Part shown: in pieces, positions 15,695-24,301 of the stretch
Layout: the number at the start of each line of letters is the position of its first letter
Numbering within the stretch: position 1 is the first letter of the stretch
Assembly: GCF_004208415.1 (NCBI RefSeq)
Contig: NZ_CP035758.1
Location: 4,960,001 to 5,024,000, forward strand
Direction of reading: 5' to 3'
Source: Ktedonosporobacter rubrisoli
Lineage (GTDB): Bacteria > Chloroflexota > Ktedonobacteria > Ktedonobacterales > Ktedonobacteraceae
Length of the DNA: 64,000 nucleotides
Notes under the pieces: model-generated
Told to the model about the DNA's origin: nothing
The model's database searches: none
What the model saw: the letters and a program-made list of their open reading frames with translations, nothing else
Position numbers and translations under genes: made by a program

Positions 15695-16537
15695 CTATGC
15701 TGGCTTTTCATGACAGCGAAGCTCATCCACTGCATCATACATTTCCTGCAGTGTAGCGCCCGATCCCTGAGCAAGTTCGCGTAACTTCTCAGTGCGCAAT
15801 TTGAGCGCGGTATTGAAATCCTGTGGCGTCATGCCAATCCAGGAAGCCAGATCATTCATGATAGACTCGTCCGCGTGCACAAAAGTATCGTCAAACTGAT
15901 TCCACAGGGAGAGAGGAATCGGCACAACCTTATCTTGCTGATCGGCCTCAGCAAAGGGTTTGATAAAATGAGTAGTAAACCAGCGCCTTCGTGCTGGATA
16001 GGTTCGTCCTACCAGCCCGATATTTACCACCAGACCCAGGCGGCGTATATCCTCGGCAGCCAGGCGCAAATCTCGGCGATACATACGCATTACATCGTCG
16101 ATGGTATCGGCATGCACACTGGTTGCTACATGATATCCCCGTCCCGGAAGACTCAGATAACGACGGGCCACGCGTCCCCACATATAGATAGGTAAATGAT
16201 CGCTCACCTCATTACAGAGCGCATAGGTCTGAGCAGGATCGATATCGCTCAACTGTGTGAAAGCAAAATTCTCGTACATGCCAGACATATAGGCCAGAGC
16301 AGTTCCCTCAGGCAAAAATTGTAACAGAGCATTTAAGGTCGTTGTTTTCCCAACGCCTGGCTGCGGATCAGTCGGCCCGGCTACAGTCAGAGAGGCTCCA
16401 TGCTCTAGCAGTAGCCAGACAAGGGCCGCGGTCTCCACGTCCACACTTTGGAGTGCGATGATTTGCGCTACAGAGAGTGGACGCCGGGATTCATAGTGCC
16501 AATAATAGCGCTCATAAGGATCACGTGGATCAAACAT
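15695..16537 (-). CDS. Stand-alone T2SSE/VirB11-like ATPase
   Basis: 280 residues. A Walker A loop GPTDPQPGVGKTTT lies at residues 54-67, with the upstream ETAALVWLLLEHGASLTVAG strand typical of type II/IV secretion ATPases. A VHADTIDDVMRM segment matches the HA(D/N)(T/S) box after the central strand. The classic Asp-box and His-box of full T2SSE proteins are weak and no N1E domain is present, so it is shorter than secretion motors. The start is at 16537 (GGAAGGGAAG upstream). No pilus or secretion genes adjoin it. A soluble or membrane-linked NTPase role is likely; the partner is unknown. Confidence 0.75.
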   Translation of the reverse strand: MFDPRDPYERYYWHYESRRPLSVAQIIALQSVDVETAALVWLLLEHGASLTVAGPTDPQPGVGKTTTLNALLQFLPEGTALAYMSGMYENFAFTQLSDIDPAQTYALCNEVSDHLPIYMWGRVARRYLSLPGRGYHVATSVHADTIDDVMRMYRRDLRLAAEDIRRLGLVVNIGLVGRTYPARRRWFTTHFIKPFAEADQQDKVVPIPLSLWNQFDDTFVHADESIMNDLASWIGMTPQDFNTALKLRTEKLRELAQGSGATLQEMYDAVDELRCHEKPA

Positions 16538-16595
16538 AGAAAGCTTCCCTTCCAGATACAATCAGAGCCTGGCCGCTGCAACGCTGCTGAGCCAG

Positions 16596-17297
16596 CTATG
16601 TTTTTTGCTCTCCAGCTTTTTGTGCTTCTTCCTCATTCTGATTTGTTGGGGTTGGCACCGCTATTGGTAACTTTGGGGGATGAAGCCATCCCGGGTGAGG
16701 GCTCCAGCCAATAGCCAGCACATGGGGCGGATTCTCGCCATCTAACTCCACAAGGCTCACAGAAGCATTATCTATCATCAACGTCCCGGCTCGTCCTGCT
16801 TCCAGGCCTGTATAGTGAGCAATAAGTAGCTTGATTACGTCAGCATGCGCGACAAAGGCGGGATAAGCCCCGAGAGAATCTTGCGCACACCAGCGCTCTA
16901 TAGCAGCAACAACGCGCTTTTGGACCTGAGGGAACGTTTCTACGCCTTCAGGAGCTACAGTTGGATCTTTTACATATGCTTTCCAGGCAGGATCATTCTT
17001 ATTCAGCTCCTCGATTGTCTGTCCTGCCCATGGTCCTATATCGGTATCCATCAGGTCCGGCTCGAACTGGATTTCCAGATCACGCCCTTTGCCAACAATC
17101 GCGGCCGTATCACGTGCCCTCTCCAGGGGGCTGCTAATGAGAGCACTAATAGGGATGACGGTCAAAGCCTCTGCCAGGCGAGTGGCTTGCTGCTTGCCTG
17201 TATCGTTCAGTTCAACGCCGGAAACCTGCCCGGGGAGACGGTGCTCAACATTCCAGGTCGTTTGCCCATGCCGAATAATGAGCAGAGTTCGTTTCAT
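16596..17297 (-). CDS. Histidine phosphatase (phosphoglycerate mutase-like) family protein
   Basis: About 233 residues. Catalytic RHG motif in LIIRHGQTTWN at residues 7-17, SSPLERARDTA around 55-65, and the second histidine in VAHADVIKLL. These fit cofactor-dependent phosphoglycerate mutase-like phosphatases (CobC/GpmB group). The C-terminus has an added polar proline- and glutamate-rich tail. The start is the ATG at 17297, which places RHG at the canonical position; the ribosome site is weak. The frame is open up to 17465 and would add a hydrophobic N-terminal stretch, which I consider non-coding or uncertain. Substrate unknown. Confidence 0.88.
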   Translation of the reverse strand: MKRTLLIIRHGQTTWNVEHRLPGQVSGVELNDTGKQQATRLAEALTVIPISALISSPLERARDTAAIVGKGRDLEIQFEPDLMDTDIGPWAGQTIEELNKNDPAWKAYVKDPTVAPEGVETFPQVQKRVVAAIERWCAQDSLGAYPAFVAHADVIKLLIAHYTGLEAGRAGTLMIDNASVSLVELDGENPPHVLAIGWSPHPGWLHPPKLPIAVPTPTNQNEEEAQKAGEQKT

Positions 17298-17711
17298 TCT
17301 ACTATGTGTACTTTCCACTATGCTTGTACGTCGAAGCCAGAGACCCCAGCGCCAGCGCAAGAACCGCACATGTACCACCCAATAGATCCATAGGACATGG
17401 AACCAGCTCCCGACGACTGTGATCAGGATGTGTATATTGTTGCGCATAGCCCTGTCAGGCTTCATTTTCTAATCAGGCTGCCCGAAACTACAATGGCAGT
17501 CATGAACTAACCTTTAAAGCACTTTGCTCACATTTCAAACCCATTTGCCCCATTGCACAGGCCAACGCGAGCGCTACATGCTCCTATTATACAGCATATG
17601 CTCAGGTCATTGCTCACCATGGAATCAGCCTCACAGAGGCAAACATGGCCATTAAGCAACCGTCGACCTCTCGCCTGTCACAATAGAAGAGAAAAAGTAT
17701 TCTCCATACAA

Positions 17712-17737
17712 AAAGAGGCCACGCGTGTGGCCTCTTT
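17712..17737 (-). terminator. Terminator of the DUF929 gene
   Basis: AAAGAGGCCAC and GTGGCCTCTTT form a perfect 11-bp stem with a 4-nt loop. On the minus strand it is followed by TTTTTGTATGG, a good intrinsic terminator 20 nt after the stop codon. Confidence 0.8.
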
Positions 17738-17756
17738 GCTCCGACAAAACTGCTTA

Positions 17757-18758
17757 TTACTCCTGCTCTCGTCTCACGATAAGGTCTTGAGAAGCTGCCG
17801 CCATAGCGAGCGGTGGACCCGCAGGAGCAATTGATGCCCTCGGCAATGATTGTTGAATTTGCGGAATAGGCTTAGCAGTACAGACATCCGCAGGCTGATT
17901 CTGTGTGATGTTACAAATGGCTGCAGTTAGGTAATTAGCCGAGCCCAACACACCTCTGGCAATCGCCGAATTGGGGTCCTTTAATTGCTTGATGATATCT
18001 TCATGGGAATGGCCAATCAATACTTGTGGATCAAAATACGAACCGGTTGAGGTGAACTGATTACCAATGAGGATAAAGGGGATGCTGCCCTTGTTCTGCT
18101 CGCTTGTATAGGGAGGAGCATCATACTTCTGGAATAGTTGCATCTGCTCAGCCGTGGGCTTTTCAAAAGCGACGCCCTGATTATCGCTTGTCTCAACGGA
18201 GACAAAATCAACATACTGGCTGCTATATGTGCTGCCATGAAACGTATAGGATGGTACGCTATCCTCCCCGGAGATGATTGGTGAGAGCTGGCTGAATGTG
18301 CCAAATCGGCTCAAAGCGACGATCATCGACCAGCGCTGTGCGCCGCAGAAAGGACAAAATTCGCCACCCATATAGAAAAACTGCGGTTTACCATCGGGTC
18401 CCTTCGCCGCAGGCGTTCCCCCCGGCAGAGGCTTCATCAAATTTTGCGCATTGCCAGTACCGATAGAGGCTAATAAGGTAGGATCAACTTTCGTCAGATC
18501 CTTGAAGTTAGCCTGGGCTGTGGGTCCCTGGGGAACCGCTGGCGGGGTCGCTGGTTGTCGCGCAAGAAAGACAAAGGCCACAACCACAACTACAACCAGA
18601 GCAACAATACCCCCGATCCAGTACCAGGTGCTATTGTTCGCGCGACGTCTATTTTTATTAGCGCGTATATTCTGGGCGGATCTCAGCCTCTCTTGCCGTC
18701 CGGAACGCTCTTGCTCACGCCGCTGGGCGGCCGAAGGATGCCGTTTTGTTTTTGCCAT
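17757..18758 (-). CDS. DUF929 family membrane-anchored thioredoxin-like protein
   Basis: 333 residues. A basic cytosolic N-terminus (1-43) and one TM helix (about 45-66) precede an external domain with the thioredoxin-like CxxC in GGEFCPFCGAQRW (C135, C138). Downstream GSIPFILIGNQF resembles the cis-Pro strand of thioredoxin folds. DUF929 proteins are found in archaea and Chloroflexota and are thought to act in extracytoplasmic thiol chemistry; that is an inference. A Pro/Ala-rich tail follows. VKOR (40064-40567), a possible redox partner, lies elsewhere in the window. The ATG start is clear. Confidence 0.9.
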   Translation of the reverse strand: MAKTKRHPSAAQRREQERSGRQERLRSAQNIRANKNRRRANNSTWYWIGGIVALVVVVVVAFVFLARQPATPPAVPQGPTAQANFKDLTKVDPTLLASIGTGNAQNLMKPLPGGTPAAKGPDGKPQFFYMGGEFCPFCGAQRWSMIVALSRFGTFSQLSPIISGEDSVPSYTFHGSTYSSQYVDFVSVETSDNQGVAFEKPTAEQMQLFQKYDAPPYTSEQNKGSIPFILIGNQFTSTGSYFDPQVLIGHSHEDIIKQLKDPNSAIARGVLGSANYLTAAICNITQNQPADVCTAKPIPQIQQSLPRASIAPAGPPLAMAAASQDLIVRREQE

Positions 18759-19188
18759 AAACTTTTACCTCAGAGCAGACTACTGCTACAACCCATCATT
18801 GCGGGTATTGTAGCATACCAACCAGCGCATGTGTATCCTTGATACGAAGCATAACTCGCCATATTCGCTAGTATAACTGACATAGTATAATGATCTATCA
18901 GCCTACAACTTTGCCTGGCATGCTTACTTACTATTTGTGAGTCAGGCATGCGGTCTGCAATACATGCCATTATTGTGATATAAAATAGGTATATTTAGTA
19001 CTATCACTAAGACAAGCTGGCACTACTCATGAATAAGTAATTGAGAGAAGCCCCTTAATTCATGGTAGACAAAACTGCGCAGCAGGTCCCTATAAAGTTC
19101 CGCTCCGCAGATACATAGAGTCAGCAGAAAAAAATGGCACTATAGTACAGCAGTATTTGCTACGTGCAGGTCAAAGAAAGGGAGTAGA
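18759..19188. other. Intergenic region, 430 bp
   Basis: It separates divergent genes, so it should hold two promoters. AT-rich segments such as TATAAT-like AGTATAATG near 18885 are present, but no clear -35 pairs. No ORF or stable hairpin is convincing. Confidence 0.4.
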
Positions 19189-19584
19189 ATGAAGAAGCCG
19201 CGTCTACAGCATACATCATTGCCGTTTCCCCCTGGCGCCCAGGACCAGGCTCGGGCATTTTATGGCGGTGTGCTAGGATTGGAGGAAAAGCCAACCCCAA
19301 CAACTATAGCGCATCACAAAGTCGTCTGGTTCGGCGCAGGAGATAGCGAGATGGAATTGCATCTCTTCCCCGATTCTGAGCATCCAGCGCACCCACAGGA
19401 GAGGCGCCACATTTGTCTTGAAGTCGAGGACCTGGATGCCTTCCGGCATAAGTTAGAGGCCGCTGGCTGCTCTATCGACGAGGAAGACCCTATTCCACAT
19501 CGGCCGCGCTTCTTCAGCCGCGATCCCTTTGGCAACCGAATCGAATTTACCTCGATTCTAGGAAACTATCAAGAAGTTGACTAA
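19189..19584 (+). CDS. VOC (glyoxalase/bleomycin resistance-fold) family protein
   Basis: 131 residues forming one vicinal-oxygen-chelate unit: an N-terminal HTSLPFPPGAQDQARAFYGGVLGL repeat half (split across residues 8-32), HLFPD, RHICLEVEDLDAFRHKL, and a final DPFGNRIEFTS strand. H8, H-x-C-L-E and E in NRIEF occupy usual metal-ligand positions. Members include glyoxalases, dioxygenases and antibiotic-binding proteins; the substrate is unknown here. AAGGGAG lies before the ATG. The tRNA-Glu promoter starts within 10 nt after the stop. Confidence 0.9.
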   Translation: MKKPRLQHTSLPFPPGAQDQARAFYGGVLGLEEKPTPTTIAHHKVVWFGAGDSEMELHLFPDSEHPAHPQERRHICLEVEDLDAFRHKLEAAGCSIDEEDPIPHRPRFFSRDPFGNRIEFTSILGNYQEVD

Positions 19585-19591
19585 AAACTGC

Positions 19592-19620
19592 TTGACAATG
19601 CGTCAGCAATAGAGTACAAT
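19592..19620 (+). promoter_or_regulatory. Strong promoter of tRNA-Glu
   Basis: TTGACA (19592-19597), 17-nt spacer and TACAAT (19615-19620), about 50 nt before the tRNA gene. Confidence 0.75.
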
Positions 19621-19671
19621 CTTGGCGTCGACACGTGATTTGGCCTGAATAAGATCAACACTGTAAGACGC

Positions 19672-19745
19672 GCCTCGTTCGTCTAGCGGCCTAGGACATC
19701 GCCCTTTCAAGGCGGAGATCACGGGTTCGAATCCCGTACGAGGTA
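19672..19745 (+). tRNA. tRNA-Glu (anticodon TTC)
   Basis: Cloverleaf is readable: acceptor GCCTCGT with ACGAGGT, D-arm with GTCTAGCGGCCTAGGAC, anticodon stem CGCC/GGCG with loop CTTTCAA (anticodon TTC), and T-arm CGGGTTCGAATCCCG. CCA is not encoded. The G1-T72 pair is a wobble. UUC-tRNA-Glu is a substrate of MnmA, encoded in this window. Confidence 0.96.
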
Positions 19746-19754
19746 TTATTTTTT

Positions 19755-19800
19755 GAGAAGCTTGACATCACCACCTATTTTCGGTCATGTCAAGCTTCTC
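19755..19800 (+). terminator. Terminator after tRNA-Glu
   Basis: GAGAAGCTTGACAT and ATGTCAAGCTTCTC form a perfect 14-bp stem, followed by TTCTTTTAG. Confidence 0.8.
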
Positions 19801-20005
19801 TTCTTTTAGTCTTTCCTTCTCCCAGCTCAGTTCGCGCTCACTAAGCTATGGCCCTTTCCTCCTCCCTGCACTATATTCTTATAACGAGATAGATCCTTGC
19901 CAAAAAGCCCTGTAGCCCAGGGATAAGCACAGATAGCAAACATAGTTGCGCTGCTATTGTATGCTAGCAGGAGAACAGTGCATTCAGCCAAGAGGAAATT
20001 TGCAT

Positions 20006-21226
20006 ATGATTAGCGTAGAAGAGGCTCTTGATCGAATTCTGGCGGAAATCCAGCCGCTCAACGTTGTACAGGCTCCCTTGCCCGAAGTGCAGGGATTGGT
20101 ATTGGCGCAGGATATCGTAGCTCAGGAAGATATTCCGCCTTTCGCCAACTCGGCCATGGACGGTTTTGCTCTACAGAGTAAAGATAGCAAACCGCACAAT
20201 GGTAAGCTCCCACGCCTACGTATTACCGGCAGTATTGCAGCAGGCTATGTGGCAGAGCATGCCGTCGAGGAAGGCACAACCATGCGCATTATGACAGGCG
20301 CACCGGTCCCTCCAGGAGCCGATAGTGTCATTCAAGTAGAATTAACTTCTACAGAAAGTTCTGATAGCCCATGGGTAGAGATTCAGCAAGAAGTCGCTCC
20401 CGGGAATAACATTCGCCCGGCCGGAGAAGATATGCGTCGCGGTCAGAAAGTCCTAACCCGTGGGCAAACTATCGGCCCCTGGGAGATTGGAATACTGGCC
20501 ACCCTTGGCTACGCCACAGTACCCGTTGTACGCCGTCCACGTGTAGCCATCCTGGGCACCGGCGACGAAGTTATAGACATCCACGAGCCACTACAGCCGG
20601 GAAAGATCCGCAATAGCAATAGCTACCTGCTAGAGGCAGCAGTGCGAGCGGCGGGAGCGGAGGCCCATCGTCTGGGGGTCGCGCGCGATACAGTCGAAAG
20701 CCTGCGCGAAAAATTCACAGAAGCAGTCCAATATGACTTGATCCTGACGTCGGGTGGCGTCTCCGTAGGTGACTTCGATCTTGTCAAAGACATCATGCAA
20801 GAGCAAGGTAAGATGAACTTCTGGCGCATTAACATGCGACCAGGCAAGCCAGTCGCCTTTGGCCAGATTAAAGGCATTCCTCTGCTTGGGCTACCGGGGA
20901 ATCCCGTCTCCAGCGCTGTCACCTTCGAGCTATTTGGCCGTCCGGTAATTCGCAAAATGAGTGGGCATGCGCAACTGCTTAAGCCCCAGATCGACGTCAC
21001 TGTAGAAAATGGCGTGCAGGAAAAAGCTATGCGCCGCCACTACGTCAGAGCGCATGTTGTCTGGCACAATGGCCACTTTATTGCCAGAACAACTGGCAAT
21101 CAGGGATCGCACATCATGACCTCCCTGCTTAACGCCAATGCCCTGGTTATTGTCCCAGAAGGCGGTGTCACTATAGCTCCGGGAGCTCAAGCTAAAGCCA
21201 TGATGCTTGACTGGCCCGAGGTTTGA
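20006..21226 (+). CDS. moeA: Molybdopterin molybdenumtransferase MoeA
   Basis: 406 residues. MoeA inserts molybdate into adenylylated molybdopterin in the last step of Moco synthesis. Seen: the N-terminal SVEEALDRIL helix, FANSAMDGFAL, MRIMTGAPVPPGADSVIQ, NIRPAGEDMRRGQ, the central MPT-binding domain with GTGDEV and TSGGVSVGD, and LLGLPGNPVS. The C-terminal beta-barrel domain IV is present. The start is the ATG at 20006 (GAGGA upstream); the frame is open to 19946. No other Moco genes are adjacent. The downstream gene is convergent. Confidence 0.97.
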   Translation: MISVEEALDRILAEIQPLNVVQAPLPEVQGLVLAQDIVAQEDIPPFANSAMDGFALQSKDSKPHNGKLPRLRITGSIAAGYVAEHAVEEGTTMRIMTGAPVPPGADSVIQVELTSTESSDSPWVEIQQEVAPGNNIRPAGEDMRRGQKVLTRGQTIGPWEIGILATLGYATVPVVRRPRVAILGTGDEVIDIHEPLQPGKIRNSNSYLLEAAVRAAGAEAHRLGVARDTVESLREKFTEAVQYDLILTSGGVSVGDFDLVKDIMQEQGKMNFWRINMRPGKPVAFGQIKGIPLLGLPGNPVSSAVTFELFGRPVIRKMSGHAQLLKPQIDVTVENGVQEKAMRRHYVRAHVVWHNGHFIARTTGNQGSHIMTSLLNANALVIVPEGGVTIAPGAQAKAMMLDWPEV

Positions 21227-21244
21227 GCCAGGCGATCAGCTTCG

Positions 21245-22294
21245 TTACGACTCATCAGGCTTATCGGTTAGATGGCCCAGACGATAGCGAAGCTGATCAC
21301 GAGAAATTCGTAAGAGCGCGGCAGCCTGCACTTGATTTCCATCGCATAGTTCCAGAGCCTCCCGAATAAAAGTGCGCTCGATGGTACACAGGAAATCCAG
21401 CAAATCTACGCCTTCTGTTGGCAAATGCATTTGTTGTTGCAGCTCCTGCAAGCGCTGTTGGGCGCGTGTACACGTCCTCTGAATGCTCTCCGGCAAATCT
21501 TTGGGCGTGATCTCATGACCCTCACATAAGATCTGGCCGCGCTGAATTACGTTACGCAGCTCGCGTACATTACCGGGCCAATGGTAGTGACGCAGAAGTT
21601 CCAGGGCCTCCTCATTGATGTGCAAGGGTCCCAGACCTTCATTACCACAGATTTGTAAGAAGTGCTCAACAAGCGGGTCAATATCTTCAGGTCTTTCACG
21701 CAGAGGGGGTAAATAGATAGTAATGACTTTGAGGCGATAGAACAGATCGTCACGAAACACTCTACGAGCCACGGCAGCCTGCAAATCAACATTCGTAGCA
21801 GAAATAACGCGTATATCTACATGGAGTTCTTTTATACCGCCCACGCGCCGAAAACTACGCGTTTCCAGAAAGCGTAGCAGCTTAGCTTGTAAAGCGAGGG
21901 GCATTGAACCGATCTCATCAAGAAAGAGGGTACCGCCATCGGCCCGCAAAAGATAGCCCTCACGTAGAGCTTTCGCATCGGTATAGGCTCCTGCTTCCAC
22001 CCCAAACAGTTCAGTCTCCAGAAGGGTATCTGGTAGTGCTGCACAATTAATATCAATAAATTGAAAAGTAGCCCGATTGCTCAACTCATGGATTGCCCGG
22101 GCCGCCACATCCTTCCCGGTGCCGCTCTCACCCTGCAGTAGTACCGTAGTTGTTGGATACACAGCCACCTGGCGTATCATTCTAGCAACTTCCTGCATGG
22201 CCGGGCTACGCCCGATAATCATGCCGGCTAGAGCCGTGCAGCACGCTTGATCCACCTGCGGTGTATGATCAAATGATGATCCGCTCCCCTTCAC
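21245..22294 (-). CDS. NtrC-like AAA+ regulator with altered GAFTGA loop
   Basis: 349 residues. Sigma-54 activator-type AAA+ domain: Walker A GESGTGKD (55-62), ELFGVE, FLDEIG Walker B, RLLRFLETRSFRRVGG, FRDDLFYRL arginine finger region, and WPGNVREL. The C-terminal Fis-type HTH is DGNQVQAAALLRISRDQLRYRL. The sigma-54 contact loop reads GAYTDA (102-107) instead of GAFTGA. There is no receiver, GAF or other input domain: only about 25 residues precede the AAA+ core. GTG start with GGAG 6 nt upstream. It lies 59 nt downstream of the DUF4388 gene on the same strand and may form an operon with it. Confidence 0.9.
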   Translation of the reverse strand: MKGSGSSFDHTPQVDQACCTALAGMIIGRSPAMQEVARMIRQVAVYPTTTVLLQGESGTGKDVAARAIHELSNRATFQFIDINCAALPDTLLETELFGVEAGAYTDAKALREGYLLRADGGTLFLDEIGSMPLALQAKLLRFLETRSFRRVGGIKELHVDIRVISATNVDLQAAVARRVFRDDLFYRLKVITIYLPPLRERPEDIDPLVEHFLQICGNEGLGPLHINEEALELLRHYHWPGNVRELRNVIQRGQILCEGHEITPKDLPESIQRTCTRAQQRLQELQQQMHLPTEGVDLLDFLCTIERTFIREALELCDGNQVQAAALLRISRDQLRYRLGHLTDKPDES

Positions 22295-22353
22295 ACATAA
22301 CTCCGTTCAACAACCTCGATCAACCCGAACCCACGTATTAGAGATACAAGAAC

Positions 22354-23838
22354 TTAGCGCCCTCCTACTGGAGCAAAAGAGCCATTATTGGCCTGCGGCG
22401 GAGGAGATGCAACCCAGCCTCGTCCAGGAACAAACGTAGCACCACTGCCACCATTGCCCCACTGTGATTGCGTCTCAAAAGGCAATCCTGGCTGAGATAC
22501 ATTTGGCATCGACCATGGCTGCGCCGCCGAAGACGCATAGCCTGGAGTTACATATCCCATACTCATACCCGAAGCTACATATTCCTGCGAGACGGGAGAG
22601 AGCTCCTGCATAGGAGCTGGCTGCTGTGCCGGCTGCGCCACATGAATTAAACCTTCTGCAATAAGTTCACCAGCCACCTGGCAGATGATCTCAGGCAGCA
22701 TGGACAGCTCTTGCGAAGCAACCTGCAGTGTTGTACGACCGTCCGCGCGCGTTAACAGCCTCCATTGATCAGGGGTAAGCTGTACGGGAGGATTTTTCTC
22801 CCGGAACGCCGAAAGATCCGCAGGAATGAGGAGCATATCAGGGCGCATAAAAGTAGTATCTATACGCCTTGGCGGTATAGGAACTTTAACGGGCACAGGC
22901 AACGAAATAGCCAGAGAAGAATCGCCTGCATCATTTCCCAGTAAAGAGAGCGAGCCAGTACTCGGTGCAGGGGCAGAAGCTGCTTCCAGATTGGGCAGAA
23001 ACAATGACTCCTCTTGCGGAGCAGAAACTGGCCTCATATCAGGGGTTATCAACGGCTCCATCTGCGGCGCTACTGCGGGCATCTTCTTTGACACTACAGG
23101 CATTTTAGCCTGAGATGGCTGTGCAGGTACAGCCGGCTGTTGAGGATGCTCTGGCGCCTTAAGGTTAGGTGACAGCGCTTCAGGTGTTGATGGCGCCGCT
23201 TTAGCAGAGGGATCAGTAAAGAATTGTGAGGCACTCATCAGGGTAGGAATTTTAGCTATATCGGGCATATCAGGCGAAGGGGTCGAGGGGGCAGGACGTT
23301 GGGGTGCTGGCTGTTCACTGACTGCCGGACTTGACTGCAAAGGCTGCGATATAGGAGCCGATCCCGAGGACTGCGGGAGCAAAGTCAGCAGCGAGGAGAC
23401 AGAGAGAGCTACCAGCAAACGATCAGCCTGGGGGGCCACACCTTCCTCAAAGTGTATCTCGCCACTCGCCCAGGTCAGCATAATACGCAAAACTTCCAAC
23501 GCCTTATTAGTTGACCAGGTGCGTAACTCTTCATGACCTACATGCCCTAGATCCATCAAAGTCAGGGCCATCCGTGTCTCGCCGGGCCGCGGCTCTCCAA
23601 TAGTGAGCATAGTTTCTTGCAAAGCATGAGGAGTAATCAACCCATCATGCAGCAATCGCTCTCCTAATGTGGCATTTGTGCGAACGGGACCAATGCACAT
23701 CAAGCGTCCATCACGAAAATAAAACTCTACCCAATGTGCCCCTTGCTTAATTACTAATAAACCGGTCTTGCTAAATGCCTCGACCCGCTGCAAAACGCTT
23801 GCCAGATTGAGTTGCTCTAACCTACCTATGAGTGACAC
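22354..23838 (-). CDS. DUF4388 (PATAN) domain protein with long proline-rich linker
   Basis: 494 residues. The N-terminal DUF4388/PATAN domain (1-125) starts LIGRLEQLNLASVLQRVEAF, with KTGLLVIKQGAHWVEFYFRDGRL; it occurs in two-component and GTPase-linked signalling. Residues 160-330 are Pro/Ala/Ser-rich and disordered. A winged-helix-like segment (RLLTRADGRTTLQVASQELS to IAEGLIHV) is at about 375-420. A Gly/Gln/Pro tail ends the protein. GTG start with a poor ribosome site. PATAN proteins often work with roadblock/MglA modules, and one lies at 32-34 kb. It could be a scaffold; its output is unknown. Confidence 0.85.
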   Translation of the reverse strand: MSLIGRLEQLNLASVLQRVEAFSKTGLLVIKQGAHWVEFYFRDGRLMCIGPVRTNATLGERLLHDGLITPHALQETMLTIGEPRPGETRMALTLMDLGHVGHEELRTWSTNKALEVLRIMLTWASGEIHFEEGVAPQADRLLVALSVSSLLTLLPQSSGSAPISQPLQSSPAVSEQPAPQRPAPSTPSPDMPDIAKIPTLMSASQFFTDPSAKAAPSTPEALSPNLKAPEHPQQPAVPAQPSQAKMPVVSKKMPAVAPQMEPLITPDMRPVSAPQEESLFLPNLEAASAPAPSTGSLSLLGNDAGDSSLAISLPVPVKVPIPPRRIDTTFMRPDMLLIPADLSAFREKNPPVQLTPDQWRLLTRADGRTTLQVASQELSMLPEIICQVAGELIAEGLIHVAQPAQQPAPMQELSPVSQEYVASGMSMGYVTPGYASSAAQPWSMPNVSQPGLPFETQSQWGNGGSGATFVPGRGWVASPPPQANNGSFAPVGGR

Positions 23839-24100
23839 AATAACTCACCGTCCGTCCAAAACGGCCCTGGTGCAGAGCGTACTTTCTATCCCCCACAGAT
23901 ATGCACCTGCACAAGGGTCCAACTACAATTTATAGTAATACGCATCTCAACTATATCGCATAAGATTCATTGTAAGCTACCAGGCTGTTGACAGCACTGT
24001 CAACATCTAGAGGTGAGGGCACGTTCCACGATAAAGCTAGAGGGTAAATTATAGTAGAAGAACAGAATCGTGGATAGGGAAGCCCTCATAAGATTTGGCA

Positions 24101-24184
24101 CGGAAGGAGAGGGATTCGAACCCCCGGGGCTGTTAACCCAGCTGTTTTCAAGACAGCCGCAATAGACCACTCTGCCATCCTTCC
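24101..24184 (-). tRNA. tRNA-Ser (anticodon TGA)
   Basis: Minus-strand cloverleaf: acceptor GGAAGGA/TCCTTCC, anticodon stem GCTGT/ACAGC with loop CTTGAAA (TGA), a long class II variable arm, and T-arm GGGGGTTCGAATCCCT, discriminator G. No encoded CCA. It lies 118 nt downstream of serS on the same strand. Confidence 0.96.
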
Positions 24185-24301
24185 ACCGGTAGTGTACCAT
24201 ATCCTCTCGCTATTTGGAAGGGGCTAAAGGAAATAATAGCCCACAAAGTACTTTTATCCTAAACAGGCGTATTTCTAGATCTTTCACAGGGCCATATAAG
24301 C

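Noticed and set aside
17298..17465. N-terminal hydrophobic extension of the histidine phosphatase
   Set aside because: Would place the RHG motif about 65 residues in instead of near the N-terminus. It is not impossible, so it is noted.
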